Positions 10,004 to 17,965 of a DNA stretch of 64,000 nucleotides are shown here, one piece after another. Positions within the stretch are counted from its first letter, which is position 1. Each line of letters starts with the position of its first letter. Below the pieces are notes generated by a model that saw nothing but the letters and a program-made list of their open reading frames with translations, did no database searches and was not told the DNA's origin. The translations under genes were made by a program, and so were the position numbers. This stretch comes from Paracoccus yeei ATCC BAA-599 (lineage in GTDB: Bacteria > Pseudomonadota > Alphaproteobacteria > Rhodobacterales > Rhodobacteraceae), in contig NZ_JHWH01000009.1 in assembly GCF_000622145.1 (NCBI RefSeq), forward strand, positions 25,683-89,682. Reading direction: 5' to 3'.

Positions 10004-10791
10004 TGCGCGGCCAGGACCTGCGCCGGCCCGCCGCCCTGGGCCAGCGCCGCCAGCGCCCGGGTGACCAGCCGGCGGAAGGAAGGCGTTTCCGAGACGCCCG
10101 GCGAACGCGGATGCGCTAGCGGCACCTCGATATCGGCGACGATCCGGGCGGGACGCGGGGACAGCACGACGATGCGGTCGGAAAGCATCACGGCCTCGTC
10201 CACGGAATGGGTGACAAGCATCGCCGTGGTGCCCTGCGCCTGCCACAGCGGCGGCAGGTCCTGGGCCAGTTGCTGGCGCGTCAGCGCATCGAGCGCGCCG
10301 AAGGGTTCGTCCAGCAGCAGGACGCGCGGCTGCGTGACCAGGGCGCGCGCGATGGCCGCGCGCTGCCGCATCCCGCCCGACAGCGCGGCCGGGCGCGCCC
10401 GCTGAAAGCCGCCCAGGCCCACCAGTTCGATCAGTTCCGCGACGCGCGCCGGGTCGGCGGGCTGGCGCGCGAGCTTGCGACCCAGCGCCACGTTCTGCGC
10501 CACGTCCAGCCAGGGCAGCAGGCAGGGGTCCTGAAAGGCGATCGCCAGACCGCCCTGCTGGCCCAGCAGGCCAGGCGGATCGCCTGCGATGCGGACCTGC
10601 CCGGCGGTCGGCTGCTCCAGCCCCGCGATCAGCCGCAGCAGCGTGGACTTGCCGCAGCCCGAGGGGCCCAGCAGCGCCGTCGTCTTCCCCCCCGCCAGCG
10701 TCAGGTCGATGCCCGCGACCGCCTCAAGCCCGCCGTCATAGACCTTGCCAAGCCCGCTGCAGACGATGCCGGCGGGGGGCTCAAAGGGCAT
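10000..10791 (-). CDS. ABC transporter ATP-binding protein (NitT/TauT type)
   Basis: A 263-residue ATPase with Walker A GPSGCGKST, Q-loop AFQDPCLLPW, signature LSGGMRQR, Walker B VLLLDEPFGALD and switch His (VTHSVDEA). The QDPCLLPW stretch is typical of nitrate/taurine/HMP importers. The ATG at 10791 begins inside the last codons of the binding-protein gene (11-nt overlap), and the stop overlaps the permease start. It would power the fused permease. It most resembles ThiZ/SsuB/TauB-like proteins; the exact substrate is open. Confidence 0.9.
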   Translation of the reverse strand: MPFEPPAGIVCSGLGKVYDGGLEAVAGIDLTLAGGKTTALLGPSGCGKSTLLRLIAGLEQPTAGQVRIAGDPPGLLGQQGGLAIAFQDPCLLPWLDVAQNVALGRKLARQPADPARVAELIELVGLGGFQRARPAALSGGMRQRAAIARALVTQPRVLLLDEPFGALDALTRQQLAQDLPPLWQAQGTTAMLVTHSVDEAVMLSDRIVVLSPRPARIVADIEVPLAHPRSPGVSETPSFRRLVTRALAALAQGGGPAQVLAAQ

Positions 10792-11767
10792 GGACTTCTT
10801 CAAGGACCGAGCGGTCCCACAGTTCGGGGCCCACCTTGCGCCCCAGCAGCGCCAGGGTGCGGATGTTGGCTTGGACCGTATCCTCGGCCCACCAGCCAAA
10901 GCCCTTGGCGTCGGTCAGTTCGGAAAACATCAGCGGCACCTGCCGTTGGGCCTGCATGATCTGCGTCGGCAGGTCGAGCCCCGCGTCGGGGAACATCCGC
11001 ACGGTCAGTTCCGCCGCCGCCCGCGTGTCCTTGCGATAGGCGTCCCAGCCGCGCAACTCGCCCGCCATCAGGGCCACCAGGTCGGCGCGGCGGTTGGCAA
11101 GGCTGTCTTCGGTCGCGATGTAGGTCTGCGAATGCACGGCATAGCCGTGATCGGCCAGCAGCATGGTATGCGCCTTGATCCCGTGGATCGCCATGGCGAC
11201 CGGCAGGTCGGTTTCCCAGCACAACAGCCCGTCGACCTCGCCCGCGATCAGGGGCTGGGCGGAATACTGGGTCGGGACGATCTGGACGCTGGCCGGGTCG
11301 ATCCCGTTCAGCGCGCACAGCGCCTGAAGGACCGGGGTATTGGCGACCGCCATGCCGATCCGCTTGCCGGGCAGGTCGGCGGGCGCACGGATGGGCTTGT
11401 CGGCCAGCGAGGCGATCACGAAGGGGTTCTTCTGCATCGCCACGCCGATGATGCGGAACGGCGCGCCCTGCGCCACGGCGGCGGCGGCGTAGTCCGCGGC
11501 CGAGATCCCGACCAGCGCCGTTCCGGCGACCACCGGCGGCTCGACCGGGGCATTGGGCCCGCCCTGCATCAACTGCACCTGCAGCCCCGCGTCGGACCAC
11601 CAGCCGTTCTGCTGCGCGATATAGCTGCCGGCGAACTGGACCGAATGCAGCCAGGACAGTTGCAGGCCCACCGGGGTCTGCGCACGGGCCGGGCGCACCA
11701 GCCCCGAGGCGCCCAGCACCAGGCCGGCGCCCAGCAGGGTTCGCCGCGAAAAGGCAATGGATGACAT
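10781..11767 (-). CDS. THI5/NMT1-like ABC substrate-binding protein, Tat-type signal
   Basis: A 328-residue periplasmic binding protein. The N terminus has a twin-arginine signal (SRRTLLGAGLVLGASGL, with a cut near ARAQT). The mature part follows the NMT1/THI5 pattern (VGLQLSWLHSVQFAGSYIA), as in ThiY-like proteins that bind formylaminopyrimidine or related compounds, and in SsuA/TauA relatives. The ATG at 11767 has GGAGG 5 nt ahead; a GTG two codons upstream is possible. It sits between a sulfatase-fold gene and its own ATPase. Thiamine precursor is one candidate ligand, but no thi gene or TPP riboswitch-like leader was recognised here. Confidence 0.87.
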   Translation of the reverse strand: MSSIAFSRRTLLGAGLVLGASGLVRPARAQTPVGLQLSWLHSVQFAGSYIAQQNGWWSDAGLQVQLMQGGPNAPVEPPVVAGTALVGISAADYAAAAVAQGAPFRIIGVAMQKNPFVIASLADKPIRAPADLPGKRIGMAVANTPVLQALCALNGIDPASVQIVPTQYSAQPLIAGEVDGLLCWETDLPVAMAIHGIKAHTMLLADHGYAVHSQTYIATEDSLANRRADLVALMAGELRGWDAYRKDTRAAAELTVRMFPDAGLDLPTQIMQAQRQVPLMFSELTDAKGFGWWAEDTVQANIRTLALLGRKVGPELWDRSVLEEVHAL

Positions 11768-11821
11768 CGGCACCTCCGTCCCGGCCCATCGTCCCGGCCC
11801 GCCAGGCGGCCGGACCCCCTG

Positions 11822-13381
11822 TCATTTGACCGCCAAGCAGCCCGATCCGCAACCCCCGGGCGCGGCATCCGGTTCAAAGCCGCCCAGGATCAGGTCGCGC
11901 ATCCGGTCCATGGGCAGGACGGGCTGCCCGGCGGGTGGGACCAGGCCGGGGGCAAAGCCCCAGGCCGCCGCGCGCTCGACCAGGGGCGCGGGGCCGATCA
12001 GGTGGATGGGCACGTCGGGCCGCTCGTCCATCGCGACCCAGGGGGCGGCCTGGTGGTCGCCCAGCACGATCATCAGCGGCGGATCCCGGGCGTGGGACAG
12101 CGCGTAATCCGCCACCGTCCGCAGGCTATAGTCGAGCGCCTCGCGATAGGCCTTGCGCACCCGGTCGGGGTCGCGCCAGACCTCCTTGGGCGGATCGCCC
12201 GCGCGGGCCATGGCGTCGAACGCCGCGCCATCGTCCAGTTCGGCCCAGGGCAGCAGCCGGGGCACCGGCACCCAGGGCGCGTGGGACGAGATCAGCACGA
12301 CCTGCGCGAACAGATGCGGCCCGCCTGCGGCCCCGCGCAGCAGCCGGTCGGTCGCGGCCAGGGTGAACTGGTCCGGCATCGTCACCCAGCCGAAGGACAG
12401 GCCGCGATAACCCAGGTCGTCCCGCGCCAGGATGCGGTCAAAGCCCATCGCCGCGCCTTCGGGCCAGGGCCGGGTGATCGCGGGCATCACCGCCGCCGTT
12501 CGGAACCCGGCACGGCGGGCGTGATGGAACAGCCCCTGCCGCCCCAGGGCTCGCGCCGCATCGTAGCGCGCCTGATCGGCGATCCAGAGCCCGTTGGCGA
12601 AGGTCGCGTGCGACAGCCAGCTTTGCCCCCCGCGCGTCGGCGCAGCCAGAAAGCCCGAGCGCATCGCCAGTCCCGCTTGCGCCAGCCTGTCCTGCGCCTC
12701 GCGCAGCGTCGCCCGGTGCCTGCCGGCATAGAACGGCACATCGAGGCTGGCGCGGCCATAGCTTTCGACAAAGACCACCAGCACATCCCGGTCGATCCCG
12801 GCCAGCAGACCGGAGGCCGTGGCCAAGGGGTCCTGCGCGGCAAGCAGGCGCAGCTGGCGCAGGTCCTGCGCGGTCTGCCGGACCAGGGCGATCCGCGACA
12901 GAGCATAGGGGCCGTTTCCGCCCCAGCCCGGGACCGCCAGCAGGACAGCGGCAAGGACCGCAATCGCAGGGGCCAGTCGCCGGGGGGCGCGGGCCCAGAC
13001 GCCCGCCGCCCACCAGACCGCCGCCGCGCCCGCGACCAGCGCGGCCAAGGCCACCGCCAGCGCCAGACCAAGGCCGAAAAGACCGAGGGTGCCCCCGGCC
13101 CACCGCAGCCCCGCATCGACCAGCGGCAGGTCGGTCAGCGGGTTGAACCCCCGCCCCAGCGCCAGCATCGTCGCCAGATCGGCCAGCTTCTGGACCGTCA
13201 GCACCAGCAGCGCCAGGGCGACAAGCAGGCGAAGTCGGGCAAGGGCCAGCGCCAGCAGGATCAGCGGCAGCTCGGGCGCAAGGCGCAGCAGCGCCTGGGA
13301 CAGGGGCATGGGCGCTGCCGGCAGGACCAGCACCAGATGCAGGATGGCGGCCGCGACCAGGAGGCGGGCCGGGCCGTTCAT
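11822..13381 (-). CDS. Sulfatase-family membrane enzyme (LTA-synthase/phosphoglycerol-transferase-like)
   Basis: A 519-residue protein. About five hydrophobic segments fill the first 170 residues, followed by an extracytoplasmic sulfatase-fold domain. Visible active-site elements are DVLVVFVESYGRASL (metal-binding Glu), a Ser/Thr region TRGGQSWLSHATFANG, VVLISSHAPW, and MIVLGDHQAAP (Asp-His pair). Membrane-anchored members move phosphoglycerol or phosphoethanolamine groups or act as phosphodiesterases. The C terminus ends in a Cys-rich GGCGSGC. The ATG overlaps the stop of the CDP-alcohol phosphatidyltransferase gene by four bases, so the two are co-translated and probably act on the same lipid-linked substrate. 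Confidence 0.82.
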   Translation of the reverse strand: MNGPARLLVAAAILHLVLVLPAAPMPLSQALLRLAPELPLILLALALARLRLLVALALLVLTVQKLADLATMLALGRGFNPLTDLPLVDAGLRWAGGTLGLFGLGLALAVALAALVAGAAAVWWAAGVWARAPRRLAPAIAVLAAVLLAVPGWGGNGPYALSRIALVRQTAQDLRQLRLLAAQDPLATASGLLAGIDRDVLVVFVESYGRASLDVPFYAGRHRATLREAQDRLAQAGLAMRSGFLAAPTRGGQSWLSHATFANGLWIADQARYDAARALGRQGLFHHARRAGFRTAAVMPAITRPWPEGAAMGFDRILARDDLGYRGLSFGWVTMPDQFTLAATDRLLRGAAGGPHLFAQVVLISSHAPWVPVPRLLPWAELDDGAAFDAMARAGDPPKEVWRDPDRVRKAYREALDYSLRTVADYALSHARDPPLMIVLGDHQAAPWVAMDERPDVPIHLIGPAPLVERAAAWGFAPGLVPPAGQPVLPMDRMRDLILGGFEPDAAPGGCGSGCLAVK

Positions 13382-14115
13382 GCTTGCCGCCACAGCCAAA
13401 GCACATCCGCCGCGAAGGAACAGACCAGCGCCAGCGCCGCCAGCCACCCCAGCGCCTCGGCCTGGGCTGGTCCGGGCAGGGGCGTCTGCAGCAGGATCAG
13501 CACCGACAGCTGCATCACGCAGATGGCCTTGCGCCAGCGCCGCTCGGGCAGGTCGGCCTGCAGCCAGGGCCAGCGCAGCCCCGCCAGTACGAAGGCATAG
13601 CGCGTCAACCCCAGCACAAGGATCTCGGGCCCGGCCGCGGTTCCGGCCAGCAGGTGCAAGGACAGGACAAGCGCCAGGGCGGCATCGACCTCGATGTCGA
13701 AGCGCGCGCCAAAGCGGGACACCAGGCGGCTTTGCCGGGCCAGGCGGCCGTCCAACCCGTCCAGCGCCAGGGCAAGGCCCGCCACGCCGGCGACCGCCCA
13801 GCCCGCCGCGTGCCCCGCCAGCAGGGGCGCCAGCAGCGCGCAGACCAGCGCCGCGCGGCCCAGCGTCACGACATTGCAGGCCCCGATCCGGTCGTGGGGA
13901 TAGGCGCGCCGCATCAGCATCGCCACCGCAAGGCTTGCCAGCAGAAAGACGCAGGTCGCGCCCATCAGCGCAGACCCCCGGCCCGCCAGAACCGCCTGCG
14001 CCAGCGCGATCACGCCGACCCCCGCCAGCGCCGCCGCGCCGACCTCGCGCGCGATGGCGTTCCCGGCCCGGTGCTGCCGGGGCGGCGTCGGTCTGGCGGG
14101 GTGGATGTCGCGCAT
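13378..14115 (-). CDS. CDP-alcohol phosphatidyltransferase family protein
   Basis: A 245-residue integral membrane protein with the full family signature DG-x2-AR-x8-G-x3-D-x3-D (DGRLARQSRLVSRFG followed by FD and VD). It would join a CDP-linked lipid or sugar alcohol to an alcohol acceptor. The ATG at 14115 has AGGAGG 8 nt upstream. It is the first gene of the operon reaching down to the glycosyltransferase at 7425. The 93-bp gap to the divergent cytochrome b561 gene must hold both promoters. The product is unknown; phospholipid head-group or inositol-lipid synthesis are both possible. Confidence 0.85.
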   Translation of the reverse strand: MRDIHPARPTPPRQHRAGNAIAREVGAAALAGVGVIALAQAVLAGRGSALMGATCVFLLASLAVAMLMRRAYPHDRIGACNVVTLGRAALVCALLAPLLAGHAAGWAVAGVAGLALALDGLDGRLARQSRLVSRFGARFDIEVDAALALVLSLHLLAGTAAGPEILVLGLTRYAFVLAGLRWPWLQADLPERRWRKAICVMQLSVLILLQTPLPGPAQAEALGWLAALALVCSFAADVLWLWRQA

Positions 14116-14207
14116 GTCCAAGCCTCCTGCCAAGCCATGCCCTGCGTCAAGCGCCGGCTGTTCGGAACGCGACGCTTCTGCTAGACTTTCCGCAAAGGAG
14201 CCGCGCC

Positions 14208-14753
14208 ATGCCCAAGCCGCCCGGTTACCGCCCCCCTGCCCGCGCGCTGCACTGGCTTGTCGCGCTGGCGGTGCTTTCGATGATCCCTGCAGGGCTGGTG
14301 ATGACGCGCGAGGGTATTCCACGCCCGCTTCAGGACGCGCTGTTCCTGTTTCACAAGAACCTGGGCGCGCTGCTGATCCCCGTGATCCTGGTGCGGATCG
14401 CCTATCGCCTGATCCATCCCCCGTCGCCCCTGCCCGATACGGTGCCGGCCTGGCAACGGCAGGCGGCAGCCGTTTCGCATGTCCTGTTGTATCTGTTGCT
14501 GGTCATCATGCCGCTAAGCGGGTTCGTCCGGGTCCGGGCGGGCGGCTTTCCGATCGAACTGCTGGACCGGCTGGGGCTGGGGCCGTGGATCGGCAAGTCC
14601 CCTGCGCTGGCCGGGTTCGCGGAAAACGTCCATGCCACGGCGGCCTTCGTGCTGATTGGGGTGCTGGCAGTCCATATCGCCGCCGCCTGCCATCACGCGC
14701 TGATCCGCCGCGACGGCGTCTGGTCGCGCATGTGGCCCATTCGGGGCGCATGA
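14208..14753 (+). CDS. Cytochrome b561-type di-haem membrane protein
   Basis: A 181-residue four-helix membrane cytochrome. The haem-ligating histidines are visible in ARALHWLVAL, FHKNLGALLI, VSHVLLYLLL and FAENVHATAAFVL/VHIAAACHH. Family members take electrons from quinol and pass them to periplasmic acceptors. The ATG at 14208 has AAAGGAG 8 nt upstream. The gene is divergent from the phospholipid operon and convergent with the PQQ-type dehydrogenase, whose electrons it might share (inference). A near-perfect 11-bp hairpin separates the two 3' ends. Confidence 0.9.
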   Translation: MPKPPGYRPPARALHWLVALAVLSMIPAGLVMTREGIPRPLQDALFLFHKNLGALLIPVILVRIAYRLIHPPSPLPDTVPAWQRQAAAVSHVLLYLLLVIMPLSGFVRVRAGGFPIELLDRLGLGPWIGKSPALAGFAENVHATAAFVLIGVLAVHIAAACHHALIRRDGVWSRMWPIRGA

Positions 14754-14754
14754 C

Positions 14755-14781
14755 GGGGACTGGCCCTGCTGGCCAGGCCCC
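14755..14781. terminator. Hairpin between convergent genes (bidirectional terminator-like)
   Basis: GGGGACTGGCC and GGCCAGGCCCC form an 11-bp stem with one mismatch and a 5-nt loop. It lies between the stops of cytochrome b561 and the PQQ-type dehydrogenase. There is no U-run on either side, so it may need Rho or act as an RNA end protector. Confidence 0.5.
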
Positions 14782-14787
14782 ACGTCG

Positions 14788-16092
14788 TCAGGGCTGCGCG
14801 GGTGCGATGCGCCAGATCGTGTTCGACAGGTCGTCCGCCACGATCAGGGCGCCGCGCGGGTCGACGCTGACCCCCACCGGGCGGCCGCGCGTCTTGTCCC
14901 CGTCCTGCAGGAACCCTGTCACCACATCGACCGGATCACCCGAGGGGCGGCCGTTTTCGAAGGGCACGAACACCACCTTGTAGCCCACCGGCTCGGCCCG
15001 GTTCCAGCTGCCATGCTCGCCGACGAAGGCGCCCTGGGCAAACTGCGGCCCCATCGCATCGTTGGAAAAGGCCACGCCCAAAGCCGCCACATGGGCGCCA
15101 AGCGCATAATCGGGCGCGATGGCCGAGGCGACCTTGTCCGGGTCCTGCGGCTTGACCCGGCTGTCCACGTTCTGCCCCCAGTAGCTGTAGGGCCAGCCAT
15201 AGAACTCGCCTTCCTGCACCGAGGTCAGGTAGTCCGGCACCAGATCGGGGCCGATCTCGTCGCGCTCGTTCACCACGGCCCAAAGCTGCCCGGTGCCCGG
15301 CTGGATGGTCAGGGCGGTCGGGTTGCGCAGGCCGGTGGCATAGGGCCGATGGGCGCCGGTCGCCACGTCGATCTGCCAGATCATCGCGCGGTTCTCCTCG
15401 GCTTCGATGCCGCGCTCGGTGATGTTGCTGTTCGACCCGATGCCCACATACAGGAAGCGCCCGTCAGGGCTTGCCGTCATCGCCTTGGTCCAGTGGTGGT
15501 TCAGCGCCGAGGGCAGGCGGGCCAGCGTCTCGGGCGGGCCGCCGGCCTGGGTCTGGCCGTCAGCGTAGGCAAAGCGCACCACGGCGTCCTGGTTCGCCAC
15601 ATAGATTGCGCCGTCGATATAGGCCAGGCCATAGGGCGAGTTCAGCCCTTCGGCAAAGACCGTCTGCATTTCATAGACGCCATCGCCATCCGCGTCGCGC
15701 AGCAGGGTCAGGCGGTTGCCACCGGGTTCAGAGCTTTTGCCAAGGCTTTTGATGAAGCCCGCGATGATGTCCTTGGGCCGCATCGCCGGGGCGCTGGCAC
15801 CCTTGCCTTCGGCCACCAGGATATCGCCATTGGGCAGGATCAGGGTCTGACGCGGAATCTTGAGTCCGGTCGCGATGGCCGAGATCGCATACCCCTCCGG
15901 CACCGTGGGCAGGTCGTCCCCCCACAGGGCGGGCCGCGGGATCGTCATGTCGGGCAGCAGGCCGCGCTGCGGTGCCGGCAGCTCGGGATCGGCGCCATAG
16001 GATGTTGCGGGCGCTCCCTGCGCCAGGACGGCGACAGGCAGGGCGGCAGCCGGCATGGCCGCGGCAAGGCCGATCAGGATCAGGGCGCGCAT
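14788..16092 (-). CDS. PQQ-dependent sugar dehydrogenase (L-sorbosone dehydrogenase family), periplasmic
   Basis: A 434-residue six-bladed propeller enzyme with a signal peptide (cut near VLAQG). Family motifs include GLKIPRQTLILPNGDILVAE, the calcium-like loop RDADGDGVYE, GLNSPYGLAY, ALNHHWTKAM, GLRNPTALTI and GEHGSWNRAEPVGYKV. Such enzymes oxidise aldoses or sorbosone with PQQ in the periplasm. The start codon lies only 18 nt past the IS110 recombinase stop, and no good ribosome-binding site is seen (only GGA 11 nt upstream). The insertion may therefore have separated the gene from its original promoter and expression may be lowered. Confidence 0.87.
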   Translation of the reverse strand: MRALILIGLAAAMPAAALPVAVLAQGAPATSYGADPELPAPQRGLLPDMTIPRPALWGDDLPTVPEGYAISAIATGLKIPRQTLILPNGDILVAEGKGASAPAMRPKDIIAGFIKSLGKSSEPGGNRLTLLRDADGDGVYEMQTVFAEGLNSPYGLAYIDGAIYVANQDAVVRFAYADGQTQAGGPPETLARLPSALNHHWTKAMTASPDGRFLYVGIGSNSNITERGIEAEENRAMIWQIDVATGAHRPYATGLRNPTALTIQPGTGQLWAVVNERDEIGPDLVPDYLTSVQEGEFYGWPYSYWGQNVDSRVKPQDPDKVASAIAPDYALGAHVAALGVAFSNDAMGPQFAQGAFVGEHGSWNRAEPVGYKVVFVPFENGRPSGDPVDVVTGFLQDGDKTRGRPVGVSVDPRGALIVADDLSNTIWRIAPAQP

Positions 16093-16098
16093 CAGTAG

Positions 16099-17108
16099 TA
16101 TCCGTTTTGATCAAGGGTTGATTTCGGCCCATTTCCGGTCGTCCCGGATCAGGGCGTTGGCGAGGACGATGAGCTTTCGCATCACCGCCGTGATGGCGAC
16201 TTTCCAGGGCTTTCCGGCAGCGATGAGCGTCCGGTGGACTTGCTGGAGCGGGGCGTTGAAGCGGGTCGCGATCACAGCGGGCATGAACAGCATGCAACGG
16301 AGAGCAGTGCGGCCTCCGCCGATACGGGCCTTGCCCTTCCACGTTCCCGACTGCCGCGTGATAGGTGCGAGGCCTGCGAGGCTCGCAGCTTCCTTCGAAC
16401 TCATCGCCCCGAGCTCCGGCATCTCGATGATCAGGGCGATGGCGGCGACGGGCCCGACGCCGGGGATCGACGTCAGGATCTCGTAGCGCCTGGCGAGCCC
16501 GGGATCGGCTTTGATCCGGGAGCGCAGTTCCCTGTCGATCTGCGCGATCTGGGTGTCGATCTGGCGAAGGCGCGCGCGCAGCTGCGCCAGGACGATCTTG
16601 TTGCGCGCCATGCCGATCCGGTTTCGGCAGGCCGTCCGATCCTTGATCAGAGCAACCCGAGCGACATGCAGCTCCTTGATTTCGTGCAGTTCGTCAGTTT
16701 TGACCGGGGTCGCCTCGAGGCCGAGCACGGTACCCATCCGTGCAAGCATCTCCGCATCGACGCGGTCGGTCTTCGCTCCCTGTCCGGTAGCCTGCGCGAA
16801 GCGTCGCGCCCGTGCGGGGTTCACCTTGACGTTGTGATGGCCGAAAGCCGCAAGCGCGGCCTCCAGATCGCGGTGATAGCGCCCGGTCGCCTCGTAGACG
16901 ACGCGGAGCGGTGCCGCCCCGAGCCACTTGCGCATGGCCTTCAAGCCGGACGCGTCGTTGCCGAAGCGGGCTCGTTTGCCGTCCGAGATACGGTAGATGT
17001 CGAGTGTGGTCTTCGAGATGTCGATCCCGATAGTGTCGGTCATGGTCTTTTCGCCTCCTGGCCTTGTCATTCGGGGCAAGGACGCGAGGTCTTCCCCATG
17101 TATCCGTT
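16099..17108. mobile_element. IS110-type element, tentative limits by 8-bp direct repeat
   Basis: TATCCGTT occurs at 16099-16106, just past the recombinase stop, and again at 17101-17108, 57 nt upstream of its start. If these are the shared core repeats, the element is about 1 kb with nearly no right end, which is short for IS110 (usually 1.2-1.5 kb). The left end may instead run on towards 17250. No terminal inverted repeats are expected for this family. Confidence 0.45.
16111..17043 (-). CDS. IS110-family recombinase (transposase)
   Basis: A 310-residue protein. The N-terminal RuvC-like DEDD domain is visible (IGIDISKTTLDIY, YEATGRYHRDLE, KTDRVDAEMLARMG), followed by a coiled region and the Tnp_2 domain with SIPGVGPVAAIALIIEM, SLAGLAPITRQSG and the catalytic-Ser region near RTALRCMLFM. 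The ATG at 17043 has GGAGG-like CAGGAGGCG 8 nt upstream. Length and domain order are complete, so it may be active. IS110 recombinases are guided by a bridge RNA encoded in a non-coding end of the element; here the non-coding ends look short (see mobile element entry). Confidence 0.92.
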   Translation of the reverse strand: MTDTIGIDISKTTLDIYRISDGKRARFGNDASGLKAMRKWLGAAPLRVVYEATGRYHRDLEAALAAFGHHNVKVNPARARRFAQATGQGAKTDRVDAEMLARMGTVLGLEATPVKTDELHEIKELHVARVALIKDRTACRNRIGMARNKIVLAQLRARLRQIDTQIAQIDRELRSRIKADPGLARRYEILTSIPGVGPVAAIALIIEMPELGAMSSKEAASLAGLAPITRQSGTWKGKARIGGGRTALRCMLFMPAVIATRFNAPLQQVHRTLIAAGKPWKVAITAVMRKLIVLANALIRDDRKWAEINP

Positions 17109-17185
17109 CAGGACATTCGAAAAGGCGGGGGCGATCACACTACTGACCGGCCCTCTCCGACCATCTCCACAACGATCCGTCCCCC

Positions 17186-17222
17186 GCCGCTGTCCGGCAT
17201 ATTTGAGGTGCCGGACAGCGGC
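17186..17222. terminator. 13-bp stem hairpin downstream of the DUF2231 gene
   Basis: GCCGCTGTCCGGC and GCCGGACAGCGGC flank an 11-nt loop. A second smaller hairpin (TCCCGT/ACGGGA) follows at 17223-17239. On the minus strand this is 31 nt past the DUF2231 stop, as for a terminator, but no U-run follows. It could equally be part of the IS110 left end. Confidence 0.45.
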
Positions 17223-17252
17223 TCCCGTATCGCACGGGAACCGGGGGAAATC

Positions 17253-17687
17253 TTAAGACAAGTCCTCCACGGTCTGGACCCCGGCATATCCCAGCAGCGA
17301 GGCGATCAGGGCCAGCAGGGTGGACAGGCCCGACCACCACAGCGCCTCGGGCATGATCGCCCAGGCGTCCTGGGAATGGGCGAGAGCGTTGACCAGCCCC
17401 ACGATCCAGGCGGCAAGCAGGGTCAGGAAATACCACAGCGGTCGCCGGCTGGCGAACCTGCGGCTGCGAACCGCATGGACCAGTGCCCAAAGCAGCGCAA
17501 AGGCCCCGACCAGCAGCCCGCCGGCGTTCAGCCATTGGGCAAAGTTCGACCACTGGATTTCATGGCTGCGCCAATAGGCGATGTCGCTGACCAGCGCGCC
17601 CAGAAACAGCGGAAACGGGAAAGCCAGCAGAACCGCGTGCAGCGGATGGATCGGCCGGACCGGACCTGGGGTGGCGACAGGAACCAC
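17253..17687 (-). CDS. DUF2231 membrane protein
   Basis: A 144-residue protein with four predicted membrane segments. The first carries the DUF2231 hallmark IHPLHAVLLAFPFPLFLGAL, then SDIAYW, LNAGGLLVGAFALLWAL, LWYFLTLLAAWIVGL and WWSGLSTLLALIASLLGYAG. The start is GTG at 17687 with AGGAGG 8 nt ahead. Function is unknown for the family; relatives often sit near cytochromes or stress genes. It stands alone here, next to the IS110 element. Confidence 0.85.
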   Translation of the reverse strand: MVPVATPGPVRPIHPLHAVLLAFPFPLFLGALVSDIAYWRSHEIQWSNFAQWLNAGGLLVGAFALLWALVHAVRSRRFASRRPLWYFLTLLAAWIVGLVNALAHSQDAWAIMPEALWWSGLSTLLALIASLLGYAGVQTVEDLS

Positions 17688-17883
17688 GGATCAGCCTCCT
17701 TGGCGTCAGGGCCGGCAAGGTCCGGCCGTTTCATCTGGCAGGGCAACGCTTGGCAATCGCGCAGGTTGCAAAAAATCCCGGGCAGGGCGGGGCCGGGGCC
17801 GTAGGACCAGGGCGCGGGATCGCCGTTGCAGCGAGGTCGAGCCCCGGTCGCAGCGGCGTGCCCCGCACCCTGGCAGCGGGGGC

Positions 17884-17938
17884 CATCGCCTTGCCGGAGG
17901 GGGACGGGGCACTGTAATGTCCCCCAGGGCAGGCGATG
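17884..17938 (-). terminator. Long hairpin just after the RTX gene
   Basis: Two nested arms: CATCGCC near 17884 with GGCGATG at 17932-17938, and GGGGGAC (17899-17905) with GTCCCCC (17919-17925). It lies 28 nt beyond the RTX stop on the minus strand. No U-run is seen, so it is a terminator by position only. Confidence 0.45.
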
Positions 17939-17965
17939 TGGTGGTGGCCCCCAAAAGCGGCCTGC

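Noticed and set aside
10781..11767. Thiamine (TPP) riboswitch control of the THI5-like importer
   Set aside because: The gene has only a 54-nt gap upstream and no TPP-type conserved segment was seen; the operon starts much further up, at the phosphatidyltransferase.
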